NCBI GenBank assembly: GCA_963966185.1
Contig: CAWZYM010000304.1
Span: 186,001-250,000, forward strand
Direction of reading: 5' to 3'
DNA from: Rhabditoides inermis
Lineage: Eukaryota; Nematoda; Chromadorea; Rhabditida; Rhabditidae
Length of the DNA stretch: 64,000 nucleotides
Part shown: positions 47,993 through 59,506 of the stretch, in pieces
Numbering within the stretch: the stretch's first letter is position 1
How the letters are laid out: each line of letters opens with the position of its first letter
The notes under the pieces: model-generated
What the model saw: the letters and a program-made list of their open reading frames with translations, nothing else
Told to the model about the DNA's origin: nothing
The model's database searches: none
Position numbers and translations under genes: made by a program

Positions 47993-48636
47993 ATGCTCCG
48001 CTACACTCTCCCTCTCGTTGCTACCGTAGCCGCCGGTTTGTTAAATGTTTAGTTTCTTCAGTTGAAACGCATTTTCAGTCTCGGCGCTGCAGTGTGAGTC
48101 GTGTGCGGACTGGGCTTCGGTGCCCTCCCTCGTCACAGATGCAATCAACTCGCTCAACATCACAGACATGTGGGTTGCATACATCATATGTTTCTGACAA
48201 ACAATCACGGATGTGTTTCCATTTAGTCCGGCCAAGAGCGGCAACTGCAAAACGGACACATGCAGCAACGGTCTTTTCTGCTTCAAGAAAGCCACCATCT
48301 ACAAGGTCGGCGTCAGCGGCATCACATACGACTTCACCGCGTGAGTACAGTGAACAAAGGGGCGGAGCATCAATGGGCGGCGCCTAGGTTCGTGAAGGGC
48401 TGCGCGAACACCAAGCAGACGGACGGCCTGGTGCCGGTGAGCGGAAAGTGCGATGACATCAGCAATGAGAAGAAGACCGGCTACACGCAGGTGGGCGGCG
48501 CTAGAGGGGGCGGGGCTTGGACGTAGAGTTGCAGATCAAGCGCCACTGCTACTGCAACAACAAGGACGGCTGCAACTTGGCTGGAGTCGCTTCCATTCTA
48601 CTCCCTCTCGCAGCGGTCGCCGTCTCTTTTCTGTAG
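47993..48636 (+). CDS. GPI-anchored Ly6/uPAR-type three-finger protein
   Basis: Five exons: 47993-48035, 48079-48169, 48227-48340, 48388-48490 and 48535-48636; 150 residues. A signal peptide (MLRYTLPLVATVAA) is followed by a Cys-rich domain: LQCESCADW, GNCKTDTCSNGLFCFKK, VKGCANT, SGKCDD and the closing HCYCNNKDGCN. CxxC near the start and the CN end are hallmarks of the Ly6/uPAR fold. The C terminus is hydrophobic (VASILLPLAAVAVSFL), as expected for GPI attachment after the domain. Such proteins sit on the outer plasma membrane and often modulate receptors or channels. An N-glycosylation site (NIT) is present. AATAAA at about 48757 is a likely poly(A) signal. Confidence 0.85.
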
Positions 48637-48905
48637 AGTGGTCGGCGCTAGGCGCCCGCCCGCTTCGTGTTATCAAGGATTCTTGTAAGCTCCCAAATGA
48701 AATCCACGTATGCACTGTTTTTTTATCCACGTAGTGTATGTACTGATTTTTAAATAAATAAAGTGTTCTAATATATAGTATTGTTAACGTATATAGTTGC
48801 ACCTGCGCAGTGGTGAGTTATTTTTATTCAAATCTTGGTAACTCGCAGATTAGCATGTGACATGTGGGCGGGGCCAGAGAGGGCGGGGTCGGAGGAAGAA
48901 GGACA
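48637..48905. other. intergenic
   Basis: 3' UTR of the Ly6-type gene and start region of the prominin gene. Nothing else seen. Confidence 0.5.
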
Positions 48906-51900
48906 ATGTCATTTCATCCAAACATGCGCCTCCCACAAGGCCCCTTTTTGCTGTGAGTATTGCCGTATTTGTTGTCTCTTTTGAGCGTCGCCTTCCCCTC
49001 CCTACTCCATCCGGTCCCTCCTTCTTCCTTCTAACCATCATCCCTCCTTCCTCCCCCCTCTTCATCGCCTTCTAGATGGGTGTTTGTGTGTGTCTCGCAG
49101 TTTTGCGCCGTCACAGCCACCTCAGCGGCCACCTACCTACACAATCAGGAGCGTACGTCTCTCTCTCTCCCTCCCCCCCCTCCCTCTCTCTCTCTCTCTC
49201 CCTCTCACCGTACTCTGTCAGACATGTGTGTCTCGGATAAGCTCAACTACTCTGCGCCGCGCGTGCTTTCCTCGGACCACTCTCCCCTCATCTCCATCTG
49301 GGCACTCTCCACGCAGTTCATCGTATCTCCCAAACAGGAGCGGCTCGAACCATCACTCGCAGACAGGCTAGTCAAGGTATGTTTGAGGTACTGTAGCTAC
49401 TGTAGCCTACCGTATACTTGGATACTACTGTAGGCAATACTGAAGTTTAGCATAAAAATAGGCCGAATGAGCCAAAGTGTTTGATATCGTAGTTTACCGT
49501 AATGAGTAATGATGTAGCGCTGTATGAGAGAGTACTCGTTTTCCAGCACTGGCTGGGGCGCAGGCAGGATCCGATGGTGGTCGACGAAGTGCTGTACGAC
49601 ACGTACAACAAGATCTCCATCGTGAGCGTATCCCCCCTCTCTGCCTCCTTCTCTGTCTCTCCCTATATCATTCTCTTTCTCCACTCCCTCCCCCTGTCTC
49701 TCTGATGTCTCTTTCTCTCTCCCCTCTCTCTGTGTCTATCTCTCCCCGCTTTTCCAGAGACTGGTGGCCGTCATGTCGCTTGCTGGTCTCATCTGTCTCT
49801 CCTCTCTCTGTCTCGCTGTCTCCTTCTGTGTCTGTCTTCGACCCCGTCCACCGAACCTCGCCGAGTCCCCCAAACCAGAACCCACCAAACCGACGAAGCG
49901 ACCAAACCCTCTGCGGCGAGTGTCGACTAGATAGCGTGTGATGTCGATTGATTTCAGGATGCGAGCAAGGATACGGATAAGAAGGAGAAACAACCCGATT
50001 CGAATAAACCTTCAGAGGTGAGTATGCATGTCGGTTGATGTCGATTGGCTGATGATTTGAGGAGAAGAAGAGTGGGCGCGCGGAGGGTGGGGCGGAAGTG
50101 CGAAGGAAGAGCTCTACGGACACTAATTCGAAGACGCGCGGATCGGCAGACACCGCGTCCCTGGATAGGGCACTGAACAAGAAGAAGGCATCGGCGGACA
50201 TTCACTCGAGAGAGAAGAAGACAAAGAAGACGGCCCCGATGGTCGTGCAGAAGACGAAGGACGATCCGAGAGGAAGAAGAAGAAAGAAAACGGGCGGGCG
50301 CACTCTAGAAGACCATCTGAAGACACTGCCAAAGAAGAGAGTGGGTCCTTCCCGATCACCTCACTCTGTACATCATCATTTCAGGTAGTGATGTTCGGTC
50401 TTCTCGCCTCGGCGTTTGTTCTCTTCGCTCTGTCCATTTCTATGGATGCTCTATCCATAGTCGAACTCAAATCGCGATCCGAAACCACCAAAATTCAACA
50501 CAGAATCGACCAGCAGATTGATAGTACGTCACGTTCTATCATAGTTTCCTAGTCCTTGTTTCAGTTATGGAAAATGAAGTAGTGCATGTGAGTTGCCTGG
50601 CGAAGCCGACCCTCAAAAAACAACCCCTCGAGCCAGCAATCACTAACATAGTAAGTCGAAATAAAGTCGTAGTCATTTTAATGCGCTTCAATTTTCAAAG
50701 TGATTCAAGATAACATTAATATTTATTACCGTGTGTACTATATAGACGAACTCAGGACAAACACATAAATAGAGTGATTACGGCAAGTGTGATTGGAAAA
50801 TAAATAAACACAAAAATAGGATAAAACAGATGACACAGGTTCTCAAATGAGCACTCATCTAATTTTGGACGGAGGGAACACATGGGGGTTACCTAGGAGG
50901 TACGATTCCACTGTTTGATCTTTCGCAGATAAACTGATGTTGTTGGGGAGTGTGTAGACGTCCAGATGAAGATGTAGACGTCGCGTTGTTTTTTGATATG
51001 TCTTACAGTATGTTCTTTTAGGCACGTCCTATCTCGTCTACTGTTTACGACCCTCTTCTAGCGGCTTTCCGCACAGCTCAACACCAATCCTCTTTATTTG
51101 AAGCAAACAGAACAGCTGTATCTGATGCTTGGAAATCATTTAATCAAGCATGTGAAAACATGAAGACTATAGAGGTACTGTATACTGTTGTCGGTATTGT
51201 CATGTTGTGTTTAGGTGTGTGGAGAAAAGGACAAAGCGTGTTCGGAGGCACTCGGACTGCCTACAGGATCCCGTGTGCTCGGAGAATGGAAGATCACAGA
51301 GTGGGATTCTGATAGGGGCGTCATCAAATCAGACATCGAACAACCGCTCAACGTGATTTGTTCAAAGTTGTACGTTTACTCTGAGAAGTGTGTTTAGAGG
51401 AATCTATCGGAATATGATCTCTACTCGCAACTGAGTAAAGAAAAATCAAACGCACAGAACAAGGTTGAGCTCTAAACACTTGTCGAACTTAGCACTAGTT
51501 TAGATTGATGTCTTAGTTAAAGCACCGCTAGACCTGATTCCATCAAAGAGAACAGATATGCTTCAAAAGGTGTGTCGTTAGAAAAATTCGCACGATCACC
51601 AAAATATCCAGCTTTTCCTCGTTGCTCGTGAATTTTCGCTCATGAAGCCAGTTCTGAAGAAGGTATACTTCATCGTTTGTCTGTTTAGCTTGTTTTGCGG
51701 GGTCGAAACAGGATTCCGTTGTGGAACTCGCTATTTTGTTCTACTATTTGATCTTCTATCCTCTTTGAAAAAAAACTCTCATTGTTTAGAAGTTGGAATC
51801 GCTCCTGCGAATCGTGCACCGCTCCAAGTTCGTGCTGTTCGTTCCCCTGTCAGTGTCCTCGTGTGGAATGGTGCTGATTGTGGTGGCTTGTGGATTGATA

Positions 51901-53708
51901 CTCACAGAGCGATGCTGCAAACGTGAGTGGAGGAGGGGAGGGAAGAAGACATAGGAGGGAAGACATTGTGTGGTGTTGAGACGCGATGTGCGCCCGTTCG
52001 ACGACCCTCTGTCTCTCCGTCACCTGCCTCACCATCCTCATTCTGCCCGCCTCTTTCGCACTGTCAGTCGGCGGCTCATCGACACATTTCGAACGTACCG
52101 AGAGATTGCAGGGCGTTTTCCTTTGTCTCTTCCGCGTCGCAGTTTGGATGCATCCACTTGCAAGACTACGCTGCTACCGGCAAAGTGGTCGACAATCTCT
52201 TCGTAACACACTTCCAATCACACCTCAAGTCACTCAATTTCGGGTACATTCCGAAATTGATTGAACTTAAAACAGAACGTTTCTCAGAAATACACTGACT
52301 TCTTGTAAGAAAGGCGACAAATATGGAACGGCTCTGAAGGAAGTTTTGGATGCGTTCTTTCAAAATGGTCAATGCAGTATTTCACAATAGTACATTCAAC
52401 TTTTTGATATAGATTTTAAATCCCTGGAGCCAGTGTTGATAAGTGCAATGACCGATCAGAGGGAGGAAATAAAACAGAAAATCACGGAAACGCATCATGA
52501 AATCATCGCTCTACAAATTGATAAATTGAATGGCGTACTTGTGGGTGATAGACTGATAGCGAAGTGATTGTCCACTCTCATCCCTCACGTTCAGATGAAG
52601 AATTGGGAAGATGCGGAGACGAAGCGTCCCAGCTGCTCGAGTATGAGTGACAACCAAAGACAGTTCAAGTTCTCCTGCGTCCTCCGAGAAGCATGGGCAA
52701 AGAAGACGGAGACGAAGAAAAAGGATATGCTCGACAAAATATTGCGACTCAAGGTCTTCGCAAACGGCCTGGACGGAGTGGACACAGCTTTCAACTCACT
52801 CGTGAGCGTGGAACGTTATCATATTTGTGATGTGACAACTGTCTCAGATAACATCTATCGGCGAAGCGAAGAAGTCATCAAAAGCATTTGCTGCACATCT
52901 CACAACGCTACGCGACAAACTGCGAACATATGATGTGGTGCTGGTGAGAGATAGGAGGGAGGAAGTGAGAGAAGCAACATTGGCATTTGAGGACAAAATA
53001 TTCGACGACATCACAAAGAACGTCAAATCGACTCTCAGCAAGCAGATCGCGGACATTCGGGTAGGCAGTGATTGCGTCCTTATTCCAACATGATTGAGGC
53101 GACTCTGGTTGGCGCGACTCCCAAGTGTCAGTTCGCAGTCGCATTCGACAACGCAGTCGGCACGCTCTGTCCCGCACTCACACACCCATTCGCCGCCATT
53201 GCCACCGATCAGTGTACGCATCTCCCCTCTCTCTCCCTCTACCCGTCCCCTCGCAGTTCTCTCTGTGATCGCGTGGTTGCTGCTCGGCCTCGTGTTCTGG
53301 CTGCTGTCTCGCTACTATGTCCTCATCCACCTCCGAAACGAGGCCGAGGAGAAGAAGGAGCAGATAGCGCAGGAGAACGCCGCGCAGGCCGAGAACGAGA
53401 GTCAGAACGTCGACGTCGTGCTCACGCCAGGCACGTCTTCCCTCTCCCTTCTCCTCCTTCTTCCCCATTTTCCCATTGCAGAGGAGATCGCGTTCGCCAT
53501 TGCCCTTGCCGGCAAGCCGACCAACTTCTCTCACCGATCTCGGAAGGACGTGCAAACTGCGCTGGAGATTGACCAGGCGTCTCGCAAGGCGTCTGTCAAG
53601 CCCTCGCTCTCTGTCGACGGCGCCACGCGGGGCACCGTCGACTGGACCGGCACTCTCGGGGCGTCGACGGGGGGCACGCGCGGCGACGCGGGACCTCCGC
53701 CGGTGTAG
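48906..53708 (+). CDS. prominin-family five-span membrane protein
   Basis: About 24 exons, first 48906-48952 and 49076-49152 (signal peptide FLLWVFVCVSQFCAVTATSA), then 49222-49376, 49547-49621, 49758-49919, 49958-50017, 50062-50340, 50385-50523, 50565-50650, 51022-51174, 51215-51352, 51398-51463, 51504-51569, 51612-51662, 51790-51922, 51981-52066, 52143-52243, 52288-52367, 52413-52540, 52595-52801, 52848-53060, 53099-53213, 53257-53430 and 53482-53708; about 1005 residues. Five spans fit prominin topology: AVMSLAGLICLSSLCLAVSF, VMFGLLASAFVLFALSISM, VPLSVSSCGMVLIVVACGLI, LSVTCLTILILPASF and VIAWLLLGLVFWLLS. Family marks are CKKGDKYGTAL after span 4 and PKCQFAVAFDNAVGTLC before span 5. Prominins bind cholesterol and organise membrane protrusions. 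The first cytoplasmic loop is unusually long and Lys-rich. The last intron is either GC-AG or translated. Several inner exon edges are tentative. Confidence 0.82.
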
Positions 53709-55185
53709 CGCACTGCCCGCATGTGTACATATCCAAACTTAAATTTCAAGTTTATCTAACGTTTTACACAACTTAATGTCGACAATGTTGTGGGAGAGTG
53801 TGAAGCCTAACGTTTGTTTTATGGTTTATGATAAAGGGATTCAGGAAATGTTGCTCTTATTCTTCACGGAGAACACACTTGCGGTGTGGCTTTTTGGGTG
53901 GACTTATGAATTTTCCGTTCGACCATCCATCTCCCTTCTGTCCGCAGCTGAATTCCGCAAGAAGCCGCAGCCGTTCGCCTCAACAGTTTTCCGGTTCCCT
54001 GCGCTCTCCGCCGCTCGCACACTTTCTCGCCGTCGTTTTCTCTTACTCTCTCCGATCCACCCACTGTTTTGCCTCTTTTCTGTCGCGGTTCGGTGATTGT
54101 TGGCAGGTAAGGGGAAAAAAGTAGCCGTATGGCAGATGGAATGCGCGTTAGACACGTCTAGAGTGGGAATTGTACGGAAGACGTAGACGTGTCGGCTGCT
54201 TGTGGCTTCTGCACGGCGTCTGTGGGGTGTCCGATAGGCATCGCCGTGATTTGCATGCATGTGTGTGTTGTTGAGTGCGCACTCGCGCCAGCCAGACGTG
54301 TTTTGTCCTTGTTCGAATGAAACAAGATAGCTATCAGCACTCTTCATCTCACCTGCCACTCTTGCCGTACCCACCCCACCCACCTGTCTGTGACCTCTAC
54401 TCAACTCCCACCACTATTTACAGCTTCCTACCTACAATCGTTTGTTGATTTGTCTGTTCCATGCTTCAACAGACTGATGTGATTTGCGGCCCGCCCCTCT
54501 TCCCTAATGCCCCTAGAGAGTTGCCATTCCGGCGTGGTCACTTTGTCCGATTCGGTCCATCACTTTCTGACCGTCTCACCTTGTAATTTCGGTGTTATGC
54601 CAGAATCCACCACACTCCATTTGCGGTGATGATAGAAGGCGAGAGAGCGTGTGATCGGTGGAGGGCGCAGCATGTCAGTGCGTGCGAGAGAGTGTCTGTC
54701 TGTGTGTTGTGGTGTGTGGAGAGTGACGAGGGGTAGGAGGGAACCCGTTCGCGTCTCTCCTCTCTGACCGCTGCCAGTCGACGGAAACACCCTGCCGGGG
54801 GAAAGCCATGCCACTTTCCCCTTGACACGTTTGCCACAGTGAGTGTGAGTGGTCTCTGCTCACTACTCACCCCACTCACTACTCACCCCACTCACTACAT
54901 GCCTACTCGCCTTTCACCGCTCCCAACCGAGAAAAAAACCTAAAGCGCAAAGTGCGGTTGACGCGCATCATTCCTTTGTCGCGGGAGAGCGGGAGAAGGG
55001 GGGAACGGTTTCTGTTTCTGTCGTGTTCTCTCCAATTTTCGCCCGCCCGCCAGTCCGACCTAATATTCCACCTCTCCTTGTCACCATCCGCATCATATCG
55101 ATATTGATGTTTCATTCCCTATCCGCGCACGTCCGCTTTCCCCGTGTACTGTCCACCTTCATTTGCATATTCGATGTCGATTCAG
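53709..55185. other. intergenic, no gene recognised
   Basis: About 1.5 kb with GC-rich blocks and CACTCACTACTCACC repeats at 54857-54897. The TTCAG at 55181-55185 abuts the next ATG and is a likely spliced-leader acceptor. No exon found. Confidence 0.45.
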
Positions 55186-57057
55186 ATGCGCTCGGCTGTG
55201 TTGCTGGCAGCGTTGGCCGCTGTTTCCGCGGCTGCCATTGACAGTACGTTTCGGAGACAGTGATGATAGTGAATCGATGTGTATCGATCTGTTTCAGGCT
55301 GTAAGGATCGCGATTTCAACTGTCGCGACTGGGTGAGTGTTGGTTTTCATTGTGTATACTTGCGTTCGCTGTTCCTTCTTAGTCCACCTCTTGCTTCCAG
55401 GTTGGAGTGAATCCCCGTTCGTGTCAGACCACTGAATACATCAAGAACAACTGTCGACAGAGCTGCGGCCTATGCGGGAACAGCGACAAACGTACACGTT
55501 TTCGCCATTTGTTCGTAGTTTCTCTCAAACTATCACTTTTCAGGCGACGTTGACAACTCGCGTCGTATGTTTTAATCAGTAGTTTGATCACCAGTACTAG
55601 TGTAGATCAGCACGCTAAAGCACAGAACATATATAGATCATAGATCATCACTCTAAAATACATGCACCCAATTATTTCCTTGTTTGTATTTCGTAAATAG
55701 CAAGTACCTTTCAGAGTATGACATCGGAAGGTTGCCGCAACACCTCACACCTATTGCGTGGCTGGTGGGACGGTGGAGGAGCGAGCATGGTAGGGAGAGA
55801 GGGAGAGAGGGAGAGAGGGAGAGAGGGAGAGAGGGAGAGAGGGAGAGAGGGAGAGAGGGAGAGAGGGAGAGAGAGAGAGAGGGAGAGAAGGAAAGAGGGA
55901 GAGAGGGAGAGAGGGAGAGAGGGAGAGAGGGAGAGAGGGAGAGAGGGAGAGAGGGAGAGAGGGAGAGAGGGAGAGAGGGAGAGAGGGAGAGAGGAAGAGA
56001 GGGAGAGAGGGAGAGAGGGAGAGAGGGAGAGAGAGAGAGAGGGAGAGAGAGAAGGGGAGAGAGAAGGGGAGAGAGAAGGGGAGAGAGGGAGAAAGGGAGA
56101 GAGAAAGAGGAAGAGAGTCATCTGCTTAGGCGGTAAGGCCATCTTCCCGACCATCCCGAAGTTCACGTATGGGGAGGAGATCAGCTTCGGAATCCCTGAC
56201 GACAACACCGTAGCCACCAAGGGACTCAACTACACGTCAGTATCTTTCTCTTTCTCTCCCCCTCTCTCTTTCTCCTTCTCTCTATCCTCTTCCTTTTTAG
56301 TGCTTTCGCGTGGTCGATCAACGAGCGCGACGAGCTCCACTCTGAGCAAGGGTACGGTAGGCTGATTTGGTATACTGTACTTTGCATTGTGTACAGTAGT
56401 GTATTATCGTGTACCTTCTCTTTCAGATACGTGGTTGTGAAGCCGAACACCCGCGAGGTGTCGATGACGACTGTCATGAACAACGGTGGGTGGATCGTGT
56501 CGTAAACGTATACGAATACTGTGACACGGAGTATAGAGGAGTGGTAACTGCATCAGTCTCTCAATAGGTTTTTTTGTTTACCACTTCGCGTTGCTGCGAT
56601 GGCAGTTCGGGGGCGCGTCTTTTTGCGACCTTGTCTTAGCAAGCGTAGAAGCATAGATGGCACATGAAAGATGTGATTTCTGTTCTTGGTCGAACAAAAC
56701 CTAACGAGTTTGATTCGTGGCGGGCAGATGAAAAGCCATAACTGTAGGTTCGAGAGTTGAGAGTACATACTACACAAGTTAAAATAAACCAATAAAATAT
56801 GCCAATAAATATAAAAATAAATTTGTTTGAGGTTTCGTTACGGTGGAGGAGGGCCAGACTCGCGGACAGTCGATCAGGTTCAAGCTGGTCGACATCGGAC
56901 GCATCTCGTTCTCACGCGATCTGCCCGTACACGACGTGGGTGGTCTGTCACTTGTATGATACTCAGTCGGGATTCAGACGCTGCGCGAGTGGACTCTGCT
57001 CGACAGAAACACACTGCAGGCGAGGTTCAACATGGAGACGCTCACTCACGGAATGCA

Positions 57058-57102
<45 letters not shown>

Positions 57103-57230
57103 AGAGAGAGAGATAGAGAAAAGAGAGAGAGAGAGAGGGGGAGAGAGAGGATGTATATGTATATGTATGTATAAAGTACCAATACTTTGTCCAGGAGCAC
57201 ACCTTCATCCGCTACAACAAGATTGAATGA
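55186..57230 (+). CDS. secreted ShKT domain fused to a nitrobindin (THAP4-like) heme-binding barrel
   Basis: Eleven exons in consistent phase: 55186-55243, 55298-55332, 55401-55491, 55544-55564, 55715-55789, 56130-56235, 56301-56351, 56427-56485, 56832-56935, 56978-57058 and 57195-57230; 238 residues. Exon 1 is a signal peptide ([15 protein letters not shown]). Exons 2-3 encode a full six-Cys ShKT domain ([29 protein letters not shown]). Exon 4 joins by a GTATGT donor to the barrel: [41 protein letters not shown] and TVEEGQ. The end, [13 protein letters not shown], keeps the Met-x-Thr ... His spacing in which the His is the heme ligand of nitrobindins. Those proteins bind ferric heme and nitric oxide. 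Without splicing of intron 4 a TAA ends a 71-residue ShKT peptide. Intron 5 is a GA repeat. Confidence 0.85.
55790..56118 (+). repeat. (GAGAGG)n purine tract filling an intron
   Basis: About 330 bases almost free of pyrimidines, built on GGGAGAGA units. It occupies nearly all of intron 5 of the ShKT-nitrobindin gene. The same class of repeat fills the B3GALT6 intron at 14923 in the opposite orientation. Confidence 0.9.
57061..57150 (+). repeat. (GA)n microsatellite
   Basis: GA repeat at the start of the last intron of the ShKT-nitrobindin gene, followed by TATATGTATATG. Confidence 0.9.
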
Positions 57231-57846
57231 TTCCCCGTCTACCGCTTTTGCCATTCCGGGTCCCGCCCCTTCTAACCCCTCCCCCCATACTAACCAAGTT
57301 CCATTCAGGTCTGTAGATAGAAAGAATGCGTTCTTCTTCCATTATGTACTATGCGAGTTTCTATATCTCTATATGTTTTCACCGATTTGGTTAATAAACG
57401 CGATAGCCTCACTCCCTGACCCAATATATGAGGCATTCCTTCATTCGTGCTTCCTCTTTCAATTTAGCACGCCGTATAACCAGCCAGCGATTCAGCCACA
57501 CACTTTTTATATCTGTGTGTGGCTGCTGTGCGCGCCCCTCCAACTACCGTATATGGATATGCGGCGTCGGCAGCTGGCCGCATGCGGCCGCCGGCGCGCG
57601 GCGAATCGATCGCGAGTGAGAGCCCCGAGGCGAGAGGGGCGGCAGTGAGTGAGAGTGAGAGAGGCAGGCAGGCGACGGCGACACGTCAGGTGATTGCGTA
57701 TTCCATATTCCCAGGTTGCGTCTCCACTGCTTCAATGTTGTTGCACATCTGAGTCATTCCTACTTACTCCAAGGGTCTCCTCCAGACTTTTATCAGTGAT
57801 GGTTTCCGTCCAGATAACAGTATAATAGCTAACAGTCTCTTCTATT

Positions 57847-57900
<54 letters not shown>

Positions 57901-58559
57901 TGAGCATGTCAAAACACAGCCTCTACCTCTATAGGATTATCGTTGTTTCCACTCGTGGATTATCCCGCCAGCCGCCACTGACCCATAAATGGATATGAAA
58001 CAAGAGAAAGAGGCACATCTGCCACCCTCTATCTCTCTCCCCCCTCTCTCTCCACCCTTGTTGATGCCTCCATCCGCGGGTGTCTCTTACTGCTTGTCAC
58101 TTGCTACCCGCGCTCTCACTCATCGACCTCCATATATGGCCTCGCCCTCGCCTCATCATATATTCACTTATTTGTTTTCCATTCCGTGCCCTGGAAGAAT
58201 GCTTGTATGTTGTGCCATTATTTACGCCATTACATTATTCGTAAGAGAAAGTGTGCATTCTGCAAATTCTCCAATCGCCCAATCGGCCGTCCGTTTCCTG
58301 TGAGGTGTTGCATATAGACGGATGTCTGCGGACGCAAATTGCTTCGCTCCACGCTAGCGAGAGCGCGCGCAATTCTCATCAATGCGCGCTGCTTTCCCGA
58401 CCCGTCCTCTCTTCCTTTCCCCCTCCTTCTCCTCTCCACCCTTCTAGACTCTAGACAGATGAGGATGCAAATTGGCATGTGAGAGCTGCGGTCCGAGATT
58501 GCCCTTGAGACCCTCGCTCTCTCCGGTTTTGGGTGACGCTCCTCCCGGCAGTGACGTCG

Positions 58560-58609
<50 letters not shown>

Positions 58610-59506
58610 CGGAGCAATCCGGCATTAATTGATGCAGATTGTCGTCGATTGCGGATTGCTTCTTTTTGTGGTCGTTTGATGCTGTAGCTGTACTGTTGTC
58701 TCCGATGCTATCCATTGCAGAGTGGCTCCTTGTATCCTCCATTCCTCCGTGTTTCACTTCACAGTGTGCAATTGTTCTCGTCTGTCTCGCATGTGACGAC
58801 GCAATTCTCTTTTCTTCCGTCCGCCTCCGTAATTTCTGTTCTTTCGACCGGGCGTCGTCAGAAACAGAAACACCGTCACTCGGCTCCAACAAAATTCCAT
58901 TATTGCCACAGCCCCAGCGTCCCTTTCTCCCATTCCCCTTCTCTCTCTCGCTCGTTAGAGCTCCCACATCCCTCACACACCAAACTCCCGAAACCATGAA
59001 TCCATATCCGCATACACAAACACATTTCGTGTCTCTCTCACCACACGCTTCTTTAATTAATGTCATCTATGGTTGTTGTCATGGGGCGGGTTCTTCTCTG
59101 AGTGACGTCATCTGGGGGCCAACGTCATCGCAAATGGTTTCGGGGCGGGGGGATGGGTGTGTGTGTGTTGTGTGGTGCAAAAAGTGTGGTGGTAATGGCT
59201 GCAGCGTTGGCATTTCGTCTCATCCAACCCTCATCCCATTTATTCCGCGCCTCATCACTTATTCGCGCTGCATTTATATCATATATGTAAACTTCGATGT
59301 TATATCTTATATGTTATAATTTTTGTATGAGTGTGTTGTTTTAGTGAACTCAATGCTTGATCGTCCTCTTTTTTCTACGACCGACGAGTGACTGTCTACT
59401 ACGTTTACTGATTTGACAGAGCTCCGGCTCACAGACTAACGTAGGTGTATACGAAAAAGAGAGAGAGAGAATGTCATTTTACCTGTTAACACTATCTGCT
59501 TTCAGC
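57231..59506. other. intergenic region upstream of unc-104
   Basis: About 2.3 kb with (CT)n tracts at 57847-57897 and 58563-58606 and CG-rich patches (57560-57680). A long minus-strand frame (59066-58230) is an artefact of a GA repeat. Probably contains the unc-104 promoter. TTTCAG ends at 59505, one base before the chosen ATG. Confidence 0.5.

Noticed and set aside
51353..51397. Introns of 24 to 28 bases in the prominin gene
   Set aside because: A 45-base intron from GTGATT keeps the frame and avoids an implausibly short intron.
51642..51926. 94-residue frame continuing past 51662
   Set aside because: It reads through a likely intron and misses the frame of span 3, which is given by the 51790-51922 exon.
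55544..55575. A separate 71-residue ShKT peptide gene
   Set aside because: The short reading ignores a strong GTATGT donor, and the downstream nitrobindin exons then have no start codon. Kept only as a possible isoform.
58230..59066. 278-residue minus-strand open frame
   Set aside because: It contains a GA repeat read as ERERER, has no splice context and no recognisable domain.
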